Source: CAVVEC01 sp963770485
GTDB taxonomy: Bacteria > Acidobacteriota > Terriglobia > Terriglobales > Acidobacteriaceae
DNA length: 64,000 nt
Assembly: GCA_963770485.1 (NCBI GenBank)
Contig: CAVYPX010000014.1
Coordinates: 124,001-188,000 of the forward strand
Direction of reading: 5' to 3'
Shown: positions 16,413-24,807 of the stretch, in pieces
How the letters are laid out: every line of letters begins with the position of its first letter
How positions within the stretch are numbered: position 1 is the stretch's first letter
Translations under genes and position numbers: made by a program
The notes under the pieces: generated by a model
The model's database searches: none
The model's input: the letters and a program-made list of their open reading frames with translations, nothing else
What the model was told of the DNA's origin: nothing

Positions 16413-16510
16413 GCCCGAGGTGGGATCCCCCTGGCAGGGCTACGCCCGTTGTCACTCCGCCTCAAGCGACCGTTGATGTAAACTACTGCTCATGGAGTTA
16501 AGATAGCCTT

Positions 16511-16696
16511 ATGGCAACAAACGGGATCCAGGGAAACAAAGCGGAGCAAGAAGCGCGAAAGAAGATGTCCAATTTCATTGACCACGCTATCGATGTGATT
16601 GAATCGACTCCGAGAAAGAGGCCTGCGGCTCGTCCGCGTGTTAGTGTTGCTGCCCGCCGCGTAAAGCCGCACGCAAAGCGTCGGCGTACTGCTTAA
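16511..16696 (+). CDS. small basic hypothetical protein
   Basis: Possible 61-aa product: an N-terminal amphipathic half (NKAEQEARKKMSNFIDHAIDVIE) and a very basic tail (RKRPAARPRVSVAARRVKPHAKRRRTA), reminiscent of small nucleic-acid-binding proteins. A weak GGAG lies upstream. Its 3' end overlaps an opposite-strand small ORF (16641-16757). No family recognised. Confidence 0.4.
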   Translation: MATNGIQGNKAEQEARKKMSNFIDHAIDVIESTPRKRPAARPRVSVAARRVKPHAKRRRTA

Positions 16697-16757
16697 ACAT
16701 CTCGATTAGTTCGTCCTTCTTTTCCCTGGGCAGATGGGCACCGTATTTCCCGAGCAA
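16641..16757 (-). CDS. possible 38-aa small protein (TTG start)
   Basis: Below usual length cut-offs. Reads as KYGAHLPREKKDELIEMFK and then QYADALRAALRGGQQH, a regular helical pattern that looks coding. TTG start with GGAGG six bases upstream on the minus strand. It overlaps the 3' end of the plus-strand small ORF, so at most one is likely to be a real gene there. Confidence 0.3.
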   Translation of the reverse strand: MLGKYGAHLPREKKDELIEMFKQYADALRAALRGGQQH

Positions 16758-16866
16758 CCAGCACCTCCGGTAAGAGCCGCGCTTTCCAGGAGCAATTCCC
16801 TTCCAACCGCCCTCGATTCATCACTTTCCCACAAGGTTACGCCCGTGATCCCGGCACGTCTCACGC

Positions 16867-16880
16867 GTGACGCCCATCAC
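16867..16880. promoter_or_regulatory. candidate Crp/Fnr-type operator before nfnA
   Basis: GTGACGCCCATCAC, perfect GTGA-N6-TCAC (extended CGTGA...TCACA), centred about 75 bp before the nfnA ATG. Confidence 0.5.
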
Positions 16881-16948
16881 AGCCCTCGGCCCATGTTTCC
16901 CAGGACAATATTCTGTAAGGCAAGTCTTTTCATACATCATGGGGATAC

Positions 16949-17842
16949 ATGTTCAAAATCCGGCAAGCTGAGTTCATTGCACAGGGAATCAAACGTTTCA
17001 TCATCGAAGCACCACGCATCGCACGCAAACAAAAACCGGGACAATTCGTAATCCTGCGGCTGTACGAGCAGGGTGAGCGCATCCCAATCACCATCGAAAG
17101 CTCCGATCCGGACCGCGGCACCATCAGCATTGTGGTGCAGTCGGCGGGCAAGACCACCCACCTTCTCAATTCGTTCGTTACCGGCGACCACATCCTGGAT
17201 GTGGTCGGCCCGCTGGGAAAGCCGTCGGAAATCGAGAAGTTCGGCACGGTTGTCGTGATGGGCGGCGGTGTGGGTACGGCGATGGCGTATCCGACGGCGG
17301 CGGCTCTGAAGCGTGCCGGCAACCGCGTGATCTCGATCGTCGGCGCGCGGACGAAGGACATGGTCATCGAAGAACGCGAGATGCGCGAGGCCAGCGATGT
17401 GCTCATGGTCACAACTGACGATGGCAGCTACGCCGACAAGGGCTTCGTCACCGACAAGTTGCGGCAGTTGATCGACAACGGCACCCGCATCGACCTGGTG
17501 CTGGCAGTGGGCCCGATCCCCATGATGCGGGCCGTGGCGGAGATGACGCGGAAGGAGCATATCCGCACCGTCGTCAGCCTGAACCCCATCATGATCGACG
17601 GCACCGGCATGTGCGGCGGTTGCCGCGTGCTGGTGGACGGAAAGAGCGAGTTCGCCTGCGTCGATGGCCCCGAATTCGATGCCCATCGCGTGGACTTCGC
17701 CGTACTAGTCCAGCGCAACGCGATGTACCGGGCGGCGGAGCAGAAGTCGATGCAAGGCTTCCAGCACGAGATGGAATCTCAGCTCGAAACTGTAAACGCA
17801 ACACCAGACCGGCCATGCGCCGTGGAAGGAGCTAACCGGTGA
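16949..17842 (+). CDS. NfnA/SudB-type ferredoxin-NADP reductase subunit
   Basis: 297 aa. Small FAD and [2Fe-2S] subunit of NfnAB (NADH-dependent ferredoxin:NADP+ oxidoreductase), also annotated as sulfide dehydrogenase subunit or dihydroorotate-dehydrogenase electron-transfer-like. FAD-binding barrel: PGQFVILRL and RIPITIESSD. NAD-binding: VVVMGGGVGTAMAYPTA. C-terminal cluster: MCGGCRVLVDGKSEFACVDG, cysteines about 222, 225 and 237; in Thermotoga NfnAB an Asp completes this cluster, and D217 could serve here. It overlaps the next gene by 4 nt (GTGA). The pair would interconvert NADH, NADPH and ferredoxin pools; true bifurcation is an inference from family membership. Confidence 0.9.
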   Translation: MFKIRQAEFIAQGIKRFIIEAPRIARKQKPGQFVILRLYEQGERIPITIESSDPDRGTISIVVQSAGKTTHLLNSFVTGDHILDVVGPLGKPSEIEKFGTVVVMGGGVGTAMAYPTAAALKRAGNRVISIVGARTKDMVIEEREMREASDVLMVTTDDGSYADKGFVTDKLRQLIDNGTRIDLVLAVGPIPMMRAVAEMTRKEHIRTVVSLNPIMIDGTGMCGGCRVLVDGKSEFACVDGPEFDAHRVDFAVLVQRNAMYRAAEQKSMQGFQHEMESQLETVNATPDRPCAVEGANR

Positions 17843-19290
17843 CACAGTCTGCCAAAGTCTCGCTGAATCCTCTGCCGCTGAAACAGCGCATGAAGGTGCC
17901 GCGGCAGCACATGCTCGAGCAGTCGCCGCTGGTGCGCGCCACGAACTTTACGGAAGTGAATCTGGGCTACTCCGAGGAACTTGCACGCCAGGAAGCGCTG
18001 CGCTGTCTCGAATGCGCCAAGCCGGCTTGCACGGACACCTGTCCGGTGGGCGTCAAGGTGAAGGAATTTGTGCAATTGATCGTGGCTGGGGACTTCCTGG
18101 GCGCTGCCGCCAAAATCCGTGAAGACAACGTGCTGCCCGCCATCACTGGGCGCGTCTGTCCGCAGGAAGACCACTGCGAAGGCGGCTGCCTGATGGGCAA
18201 GAAAGTTACGCCGCTCGGAATTGGCTATCTGGAACGCTTCGTCGCCGATTACGAACTAACCCACCTGGATACCAGCAAGCTGCCCAAGGCGCCGTCAACG
18301 GGGAAAAAAGTCGGCATCGTGGGCAGCGGCCCCTCGGGACTGACCGCGGCAGGCGATCTGGTCCAAAAGGGACACCAAGTCCGCGTATTTGAGGCGCTGC
18401 ACGAACTGGGAGGAGTGCTGGTCTATGGCATCCCTGAGTTCCGGCTGCCCAAGCAGATCATCCGCGAGCAAATCGACTACATGCGGGCCATGGGGGTGGA
18501 GTTCGAGACCAATGTTGTGGTCGGCAAGACCGTCACCATCAATGAATTGATGGAAGAAGAAGGCTACGATGCGGTGTTCATTGGCACGGGCGCCGGTGCG
18601 CCGCAGTTTATGGGCATTCCGGGCGAGCACCTGAACGGAGTTTATTCTGCCAATGAATTTCTGACCCGCATCAACCTGATGCACGCCTACGAGTTTCCCA
18701 AGTACGACGAGCCCATGCTGGATTTCCGCGGCAAAGATGTTGCGGTGATCGGCGGCGGCAATACGGCGCTGGACGCGATCCGCTCGGCGCTGCGCCTGGG
18801 CGCGCGCAAGGCTTACGTGATTTACCGCCGCAGCGAGGCCGAGATGCCAGCACGCATCGAAGAAGTGAATCATGCCAAACAGGAAGGCATCGAGTTCCGG
18901 GTACTCACCAATCCGATTGAGTTCCTGTCCGATGGCAAGGGCTGGTTGAACTCGGTCCGCTGCATGCAGATGCAACTGGCAGAACCGGATGCATCCGGAC
19001 GCCGCCGGCCGGTCCCGATTGACGATTCCGAATTTGACCTGCCGCTGTCGGTGGCAGTGATTGCGATTGGCACCAGCGCCAACCCGCTGATCCAGAGCAC
19101 CACCCCTGGCCTAAATACCAATAAACGGAATTACATCGAGGCCGACCCGATGACCCAGCGCACCTCGCGAAAAGGCGTATTTGCCGGAGGAGATATAGTC
19201 ACCGGCAGCGCAACCGTGATTCTCGCCATGGGGGCCGGGCGGCGGGCGGCGAAGTCGATCCACGAGTATCTGACCACCGGAGGCTGGTAA
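17839..19290 (+). CDS. NfnB/GltD-like NADPH oxidoreductase subunit
   Basis: 483 aa, GTG start overlapping nfnA. N-terminal Fe-S domain with two cysteine groups (CLECAKPACTDTCPVG; CPQEDHCEGGC) holding [4Fe-4S] clusters. Then an FAD Rossmann motif (GIVGSGPSGLTAAGDL, about 154-169), an NADP motif (VAVIGGGNTALDAIRSALRLGA) and the C-terminal FAD loop GVFAGGDIVTGSATV. Length is that of homotetrameric GltA/NfnB (about 465-480). Often annotated as glutamate synthase small subunit, but tight coupling to the NfnA-type gene favours the transhydrogenase role. gdhA is about 6 kb away and would use the same NADPH pool. Confidence 0.9.
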   Translation: MTQSAKVSLNPLPLKQRMKVPRQHMLEQSPLVRATNFTEVNLGYSEELARQEALRCLECAKPACTDTCPVGVKVKEFVQLIVAGDFLGAAAKIREDNVLPAITGRVCPQEDHCEGGCLMGKKVTPLGIGYLERFVADYELTHLDTSKLPKAPSTGKKVGIVGSGPSGLTAAGDLVQKGHQVRVFEALHELGGVLVYGIPEFRLPKQIIREQIDYMRAMGVEFETNVVVGKTVTINELMEEEGYDAVFIGTGAGAPQFMGIPGEHLNGVYSANEFLTRINLMHAYEFPKYDEPMLDFRGKDVAVIGGGNTALDAIRSALRLGARKAYVIYRRSEAEMPARIEEVNHAKQEGIEFRVLTNPIEFLSDGKGWLNSVRCMQMQLAEPDASGRRRPVPIDDSEFDLPLSVAVIAIGTSANPLIQSTTPGLNTNKRNYIEADPMTQRTSRKGVFAGGDIVTGSATVILAMGAGRRAAKSIHEYLTTGGW

Positions 19291-19334
19291 GAGGCTATTT
19301 TGAACCTCGATTGTGATTCGGCTCACTGGCACGG

Positions 19335-19348
19335 GTGAGTAAAGTCAC
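19335..19348. promoter_or_regulatory. candidate Crp/Fnr-type operator before the 19446 gene
   Basis: GTGAGTAAAGTCAC, perfect GTGA-N6-TCAC, about 104 bp before the ATG at 19446 and 45 bp after nfnB. Confidence 0.45.
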
Positions 19349-19445
19349 TGCCGGACTTCCCCCAGAAGACCTGTAATGGACTGTTGGCCGGGTTGCGCGA
19401 AAGAAGGCCATACAGGGCGCGGAATTCCGTGCCAAGAGGGAATCT

Positions 19446-19706
19446 ATGAGAGACGAAGATCTGCTCCAATGCCCCTTGCTGCAGGGGCTCGACGCCATGC
19501 ACCGGGCCGAACTGATTGGCCTGCTTAACGATAGCAATCTCCGGCAAAGACTGGAAACGTGTCTGGCCGAACACAACAAGGGCGCGGACGTAAGCAAGCA
19601 ACCCGCGGCTGTGTGCGCGGGTGAACGCCGGCCCCGCGACTTTGAGAAGGAGGTCCACACCTGGAACCCGAAAAACCTTATTTTCAGCCGAAGTCCGAAG
19701 GAGTAA
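19446..19706 (+). CDS. small hypothetical protein
   Basis: 86 aa, start ATG with AGAGGGAA upstream. The first half (LLQCPLLQGLDAMHRAELIGLLNDSNLRQRLETCL) is reminiscent of the opening helix of Crp-type or other small regulatory domains, but no complete domain is present. The rest is polar and may be disordered. Two cysteine residues occur apart. It lies after nfnB with a Crp/Fnr-like palindrome in between. Function unknown. Confidence 0.5.
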   Translation: MRDEDLLQCPLLQGLDAMHRAELIGLLNDSNLRQRLETCLAEHNKGADVSKQPAAVCAGERRPRDFEKEVHTWNPKNLIFSRSPKE

Positions 19707-19883
19707 AGTGGCTTTAGGGTGGACCGGCTGGATTCCAACTCGTGGCCAGCGTGCCGCGGGTGAAGCAACCTGGGGTTTAGCCGTTGGTGTCTAAGTAAGT
19801 GAGTAACTCCACCATCCGATCTTTCACAATTCAAGCTTTTACAATTCAAGCACAGAGTGGCTAAGAACTGTAAGGGGGACAAG

Positions 19884-20189
19884 ATGCTCAATAGCGTATT
19901 TTTCGCTACATTTGATCCTCTGTTCGACGCGCCGGAGGTTTGCAGCCTGTGCACATCGAACCCACCAACTTTCAACTATGAATTCTGCACTGAGGACCTG
20001 ACCCGGGGAACACAAGAAACCAAAGGCTTTTGTTGCGAATCCTGCGCCATCCAGCTGTTGAAGGGGTTGGAGAGCGCGGAATCTCAGGAATGGGCGGAAG
20101 AGGAGGCTGCCCTGGCCGCCGATCATCTCGACGTGGCCGACTTCCAAAAGCGCCGCCTGGCGACTTTTGGAAGCAATGGACACGATTGA
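19884..20189 (+). CDS. small cysteine-rich hypothetical protein
   Basis: 101 aa. ATG at 19884 is preceded by AAGGGGGAC, a good ribosome site, so the longer frame is not used. Cysteine pattern: SLCTSNP, EFCTEDL, GFCCESCAIQLL, which suggests a zinc-binding or small treble-clef-like fold in residues about 18-60. An acidic helical segment follows (ESQEWAEEEAALAADHLD). Not recognised. Lies between the 19446 gene and a GloVer-type gene. Confidence 0.6.
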   Translation: MLNSVFFATFDPLFDAPEVCSLCTSNPPTFNYEFCTEDLTRGTQETKGFCCESCAIQLLKGLESAESQEWAEEEAALAADHLDVADFQKRRLATFGSNGHD

Positions 20190-20414
20190 ACCGGCTGATT
20201 AAACGGGGCCGATTGAACCGGATTGGATCGCAATTCATCGTAAGCGCGCGAGCGTGGGCCGAAGTGTACGAAGTGTGGTGACCATGACGCACTTACCGGG
20301 AATTGCAGATCATCGGTGCCGCATTCGGTAAGAACGTTGTCATTGCGAGCCCTTGTGGAGCCAGGAATCTGCAGTTTCGGCAACTCCAAGAAACTCGGAA
20401 GGAGACCGCTTCCC

Positions 20415-21716
20415 ATGAAACTCAGCAGGCAGCCTGCCAGAATGATTCTCACCTTAATTCTGGTCCCTATGTTGTTTATGTTGGCAGTCACGGCCAACGC
20501 AGCGGGCCAGGGATACAGAACAATTTACCGTTTTCAAGGGTCCTCCGATGGCTGGCTTCCTCTAGGTGTCCCGGCGGCTGACAAGAATGGCAATCTCTAT
20601 GGCGTTACGGGCGACGGTGGCACGTATAAGTTAGGCACAGTCTACAAGCTGACCGCGCCACAAACTCGTGGCGGCAAGTGGACCAAAACCGTGCTCTATA
20701 ATTTTTCTGGCGGAAACGGGGGGTACCCTGAATCACTGGTGCTTGCCAAAGATGGCAGCCTCTACGGAGTTGACTATAGCCAAAGCATCTTTGAATTAAC
20801 GCCTCCAACTTCTCGTGACGGCGCTTGGAAGTATGCGCTACTTTACACGCTCAATCCGAACGATGGAGAGTCCATTGCGGGTAGTCTGGTCTTTGACGCC
20901 GCAGGAAACCTGTACGGGGCGGCTGCGTATGGCGGCGATACTGGCTGCGATCGGGGCTACGGCTGCGGCACGGTGTTCGAGCTGAAGCGCCCAACAACGA
21001 AAGGTAGGAAATGGCGATTCAACGTACTGTACACATTCACAGGTCAGCCTGACGGAGCCGTACCTTTCGCTGGCGTGACGTTTGATGCAAAGGGAAATCT
21101 CTATGGCACAACCTGGGAAGGAGGATCCTACGGTTGGGGCGCTGTCTACCGTGTAAGCCCGCCCAAGAAAAAGGGGCAGGGATGGACGGAGACTGTGCTT
21201 TATTCCTTCGACACGGGAAATTACGACGTCATTAGCCCGGAAGGTCCGGTGGCTTTTGACACTTCTGGCAATCTCTATGGGACGACGGCGTTGGGGGGAG
21301 ACCTGAATTGCCAAGGCGGATACGGTTGCGGGGTGGTGTTCGGGCTTGCGCCTCCGACAGAAGGAGACGGTTCTTGGACCTACGCGACCCTCTATGCTTT
21401 CCAAGGCGGCAACGATGGCATCGCTCCACAAGGCTACATGGTGTTCGACCCAACGGGGAACCTCTATAGCACGACCGGAGAGGGTGGGGGTGGGACGGGT
21501 TATTCTGGCATTGCTTTTCGACTGACCCAGGCGATGCAACTTGGTGCTGCCTGGGGCGAAACTGTGCTCCACCGATTTCAGGCCGATGCAGGTGGTGGAC
21601 CCAACGAAGGCCTGACTTGGGGAAAGTGGGGCGACCTCTACGGTGCGACGTTGTCGGGCGGCGGGACTGGTTGCCAAGGCTTCGGTTGCGGCACAGTCTT
21701 TGAGCTCCGGCCCTGA
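20415..21716 (+). CDS. GloVer-repeat secreted protein (7 repeats)
   Basis: 433 aa from ATG 20415 (AAGGAGA upstream). Signal peptide: positive start (KLSRQPARM), hydrophobic core (ILTLILVPMLFMLAVTA), cleavage near NAAG. The mature part has seven repeats of the type GNLYGTTxxGGxxGxGTVFEL, for example NLYGVTGDGGTYKLGTVYKL and NLYGTTWEGGSYGWGAVYRV, the 'choice-of-anchor tandem repeat GloVer' family. Seven repeats suit a seven-bladed beta-propeller. Exported; ligand unknown. A paralogue is at 28015-29307. Some blades carry an inserted cysteine pair (GCDRGYGCGTVF) that could form disulfides. Confidence 0.85.
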   Translation: MKLSRQPARMILTLILVPMLFMLAVTANAAGQGYRTIYRFQGSSDGWLPLGVPAADKNGNLYGVTGDGGTYKLGTVYKLTAPQTRGGKWTKTVLYNFSGGNGGYPESLVLAKDGSLYGVDYSQSIFELTPPTSRDGAWKYALLYTLNPNDGESIAGSLVFDAAGNLYGAAAYGGDTGCDRGYGCGTVFELKRPTTKGRKWRFNVLYTFTGQPDGAVPFAGVTFDAKGNLYGTTWEGGSYGWGAVYRVSPPKKKGQGWTETVLYSFDTGNYDVISPEGPVAFDTSGNLYGTTALGGDLNCQGGYGCGVVFGLAPPTEGDGSWTYATLYAFQGGNDGIAPQGYMVFDPTGNLYSTTGEGGGGTGYSGIAFRLTQAMQLGAAWGETVLHRFQADAGGGPNEGLTWGKWGDLYGATLSGGGTGCQGFGCGTVFELRP

Positions 21717-22051
21717 CACGGGCAAGCGGACCCCGAGAGATCACAGTTCCAATTCGGGAATCCCGTGACTTATAGCTGGTAGATAATATTCCAGGCAGCG
21801 GGTCTCTGGCGCGTTTCTGGATGTCTGGTTGACCCAAACCTCATCCGAGCCCTCGAACGTCGTTCTACGGCCCTGCAAACGCAATTCAATGGCATTCTAC
21901 GCGATGGTCAGACTGCCATTTTGCATCTCAGATGTGGCCGCAACGGAGATTCAACAACTTAGCTAGAAGTGAATCAGATTGAGACGCAAGTCAGGCGGAA
22001 CAGCGAAGGCGGAGCCGCCAGTGCATTTTGGCAATGCGTCGAATCGTAGAG
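21717..22051. other. 335-bp convergent intergenic region, no clear content
   Basis: Between the GloVer gene and the oppositely oriented PilZ gene. I see no convincing terminator, RNA or small gene. Confidence 0.4.
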
Positions 22052-22885
22052 CTAACCTTGGCTCTTGACGTACTCCACTCCATATTCGGTCAGGCCATTG
22101 TTCATCTTGCGGGATCGCACGATGCGTCCGGCAACAAAAATGTTCGCCGCGCCTGGTGTGTAGGGAGCGGCTACCTGAACCCAGCAGTCCTGAGAATAGA
22201 TTCGAGAACTGTGGAAACAAATACCTCCACGTGACACATTCACCACATCGACTATGTCTGCGTGAGGACCGGCGGGACCGACACAAGCCGTCGTTTTCAT
22301 GCTGATGCGGGCATACTTTCTCTTGTCATGTTTCTTGCCGCCGGGCCGCATATCGGTTTGCGTCGTAGCGCTGTCGGCTTGGTCAAGAACCTGTTCCCAC
22401 ATCGTGTTGACGGAGCATGCTGAACAGTTGCGCGTGAGATGATGCGTGATCTGGAAAACGGAAAGATCCACTTCGTTCAGGGCAACCTCTTCGCAGGTTT
22501 GGCAAGCGCAGCATTTCAGCAGTACGCGAACGGCGCCATCTTCCAGATCCTTTTGTCGAGGAAACCGGATGCCCCAGAAATTCTCGCCCGGATCTAGCAC
22601 TTCGATTCCGTAGAGATTGCCTTCGGGCCGGATGCCCGTCTGACCTACGACTCGTCCGGTTGCTTCCTCGGCGCTGCCCGCCCGTTGCAAGTGAATCTTC
22701 TGCCCTGGGGTCAGCGACTGTCTTAAAAGCAGGCAGCAACCATTGCGGCTGACGTTCACTGTCCTTACAACTTCAGAGAAATGTTGCCCCGCCGCATCGC
22801 TACACGTAATCTGCACGCTGATCGCGATGGAAACCCGATCTCCCTTGCGGGCGGCTGAGGGTGGCGCTTCGACTCCCATACCCAT
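22052..22885 (-). CDS. double PilZ-domain protein with central zinc-ribbon-like segment
   Basis: 277 aa, soluble. First PilZ-like domain: RKGDRVSIAISVQI (RxxxR-type) with NVSRNGCCLL (D/NxSxxG) and GIRF. Second: KRKYARISMKTTA with NVSRGGICFHS. These are the c-di-GMP contact motifs of PilZ. Between them is C-QT-C, about 24 residues, C-SA-C, a probable zinc ribbon (about 125-160). PilZ proteins bind c-di-GMP and switch partners in motility, secretion or polysaccharide synthesis. The first domain's signature is less canonical, so one domain may be non-binding. Another PilZ gene follows about 0.8 kb away at 23687. Confidence 0.8.
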   Translation of the reverse strand: MGMGVEAPPSAARKGDRVSIAISVQITCSDAAGQHFSEVVRTVNVSRNGCCLLLRQSLTPGQKIHLQRAGSAEEATGRVVGQTGIRPEGNLYGIEVLDPGENFWGIRFPRQKDLEDGAVRVLLKCCACQTCEEVALNEVDLSVFQITHHLTRNCSACSVNTMWEQVLDQADSATTQTDMRPGGKKHDKRKYARISMKTTACVGPAGPHADIVDVVNVSRGGICFHSSRIYSQDCWVQVAAPYTPGAANIFVAGRIVRSRKMNNGLTEYGVEYVKSQG

Positions 22886-23131
22886 CAGCCTAGGGAATCG
22901 GCCACGATCACTCTGTGATCGCCGACACAGCGCTAGTTACGGGAGTAATGTAGCCAGCCTTACCGATGTTAAGCCATTCACCAGCAGGTACCTGGATTTC
23001 TGTTGGGAGGGAAGGTGCGCAGCGGCTGGGTTTGACCCGGCAATATCACGAAAGGCAAGTTGCGATGTCAAAAGCTGGCGAGCTGCGCTCACCGGATAGC
23101 CTCAGGTCCGGGGGATCGGTGCCTCGACGCT

Positions 23132-23482
23132 TCAGAAGCGCTGTTCATTGGCGGCGAACGGCGAGACCGCGTCGGACACGCTTCGAACCGGGCGCCGCCG
23201 GGGCAGGCTCTCCACTCCGACTGGTGGACGCTGCTCCAATGTTCCTAACACGGGAACGTCCATCCATCCATTGGGCTCGAGCAGAGAAACAAAACCGTGT
23301 TGCCCGCACATGGCGTCAATTCGCTTGAGTTGGCGGCGGCTGAGTACCTTCACCGGCAAAGTCTGGAAGTTGCGGAAGATCCAGAGCAGGTAAACCCGCT
23401 GAGTGAAAGAAGGCTTGAGGTACCGCGGGCCCAAGGGCGTGAGCACCCGCAGCACTCCGTCGAGGAGTTTTTCCGTCCACAT
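23132..23482 (-). CDS. conserved hypothetical protein
   Basis: 116 aa. The central stretch (PSFTQRVYLLWIFRNFQTLP then VKVLSRRQLKRIDAMCGQHG) is highly aromatic and basic and looks like a conserved acidobacterial family I have seen but cannot name. No signal peptide; one amphipathic rather than transmembrane segment. It lies between two PilZ genes on the same strand, which hints at a role in the same surface or signalling function. The C-terminus is Pro/Arg-rich. Confidence 0.65.
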   Translation of the reverse strand: MWTEKLLDGVLRVLTPLGPRYLKPSFTQRVYLLWIFRNFQTLPVKVLSRRQLKRIDAMCGQHGFVSLLEPNGWMDVPVLGTLEQRPPVGVESLPRRRPVRSVSDAVSPFAANEQRF

Positions 23483-23686
23483 GACCGAATCACCTGAAAC
23501 TTGCAGTCTGAAATATTTTGTGTCTTGGACCAGAGCAATCCAAGGGCCAGCATTATTGCACTAAAGGTGGAGCAAAGTGAAGGGAAATCCTTGTTTTTTC
23601 GCAAATTTTCACAGACGGCCAGAGCCGGTCCGTGAACAATTTTGCCCAGTACGCAGAAACGGGACAGAATCGGCCCGCGATAGGAA

Positions 23687-24037
23687 TCAGCCCCGAATCT
23701 CTGGCAGGGTGGCAATGCTCCGAATGCTGGCGGCCACGCCAAACGGGCCGCCTTCCCGGCTTCCGTCCACCCGGATTACCGAGGCCTGGCAGCACACCCA
23801 ACGCTTCTCGCCGTCGGTGAGCTGGGGCGGCAGCATCAGAACCATCTCCAGCTCGCTGCCTTCGCGGATGCGGGTGTCGGTATAAAGAAAGATCCCGCTC
23901 ATGCTCAAATCCCGGGTTTGGCCGGTTATCGGTTCGCCTTGGGAAGGCTTAATAGACACCGGCACACTGGCGGAGATGCGCTGGCGGGAGCGGCGCTCAG
24001 ACTTGGGACCGGGCATAGGCAGGCGGAAGAGTACCAC
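23687..24037 (-). CDS. single PilZ-domain protein
   Basis: 116 aa. PilZ signature: ERRSRQRISASVPVSI at the N-terminus (RxxxR) and TRDLSMSGIFLYTDT (DxSxxG) about 30 residues later, then LMLPPQLTDGEKRWVCCQASVIRV. This is a stand-alone PilZ domain of normal size that should bind c-di-GMP. Same strand as the neighbouring LysE-type gene, 61 bp downstream of it. Target unknown. Confidence 0.85.
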   Translation of the reverse strand: MVLFRLPMPGPKSERRSRQRISASVPVSIKPSQGEPITGQTRDLSMSGIFLYTDTRIREGSELEMVLMLPPQLTDGEKRWVCCQASVIRVDGSREGGPFGVAASIRSIATLPEIRG

Positions 24038-24098
24038 AGGGGCGGGTTTTCGGGAAATTCGGCCCCGATCCCGGCCTGCCCACTCGTGCCCCTAAGGG

Positions 24099-24740
24099 TT
24101 ATTTTGCGTCTGCCACGGCCACATACGCACCCAGTCCGATCAACGTCAGGCCGGTAGCAGTGCGTTGCCTTCGGCGCAGGACCGCGGACGATCTCAAGCG
24201 GGCACCGATCGGCGCCGCCATCAACGTCACGACGAGGTCACAGCCGGTGTTGAGAGCGACCGAGATCGTACCCAGCAACAGGAATTGCCAGAACACCCCG
24301 CCTCCGCCCCGATTCACAAACTGGGGAATAAAAGCGAGAAAGAAGATTGCGGTTTTCGGGTTCAGGACCTCGGTCGCAATGCCTTGCCAAAACGGATTTT
24401 TGCGGGCTTGTCCAGGGGAAACCGGAATATCGATGTCTTTGTCTTTATCTTTGCGGGCGCTGATGATCATACGAACGCCAAGGTAGATCAGATACGCCGC
24501 GCCTGCATACTTCACTGCGGCGAAGGCGATGGCCGATGTAGCCAGCACAATCGAGAGCCCTGTGGCGGCTGCGATCACGTGGACCAGGCCGCCGAGAAAT
24601 GTCCCCAACGAGGAGAGCACGCCTTCCCGGCGTCCTCCCGCCAGGGTGCGGGCAAGTACATACAGCATGCCGGGTCCGGGAGCAATGGCCAGCAGTGTTG
24701 CGGCCGCAAGAAAAAGCGAGACCCGGTGCGAGTCCAACAT
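24099..24740 (-). CDS. LysE/RhtB family amino-acid exporter
   Basis: 213 aa from the ATG at 24740 (MLDSHRVSLFLAAATLLAIAPGPGMLYVLART). The APGPGMLYVLARTLAGGRREG segment is the family signature; about six membrane helices follow, with the typical EVLNPKTAIFFLAFIPQFVN. Exports amino acids such as homoserine, threonine or lysine; substrate not inferable. An upstream in-frame ATG at 24794 would add 18 polar residues and is less likely. Divergent from the pseudouridine synthase gene, with only 67 bp between. Confidence 0.92.
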   Translation of the reverse strand: MLDSHRVSLFLAAATLLAIAPGPGMLYVLARTLAGGRREGVLSSLGTFLGGLVHVIAAATGLSIVLATSAIAFAAVKYAGAAYLIYLGVRMIISARKDKDKDIDIPVSPGQARKNPFWQGIATEVLNPKTAIFFLAFIPQFVNRGGGGVFWQFLLLGTISVALNTGCDLVVTLMAAPIGARLRSSAVLRRRQRTATGLTLIGLGAYVAVADAK

Positions 24741-24807
24741 GAGAATGATTCTACCTCGGGCAAATGCCTGGCCCGAGGATCGGCTCGGAATCATTTAGCA
24801 TGCGAAG

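Noticed and set aside
22907..22921. GATCACTCTGTGATC as a Crp/Fnr site
   Set aside because: Everted TCAC-N3-GTGA, not GTGA-N6-TCAC.
24795..24807. ATG at 24800 as start of the pseudouridine synthase
   Set aside because: It is out of frame with the S4/catalytic domains; GTG 24808 is in frame.
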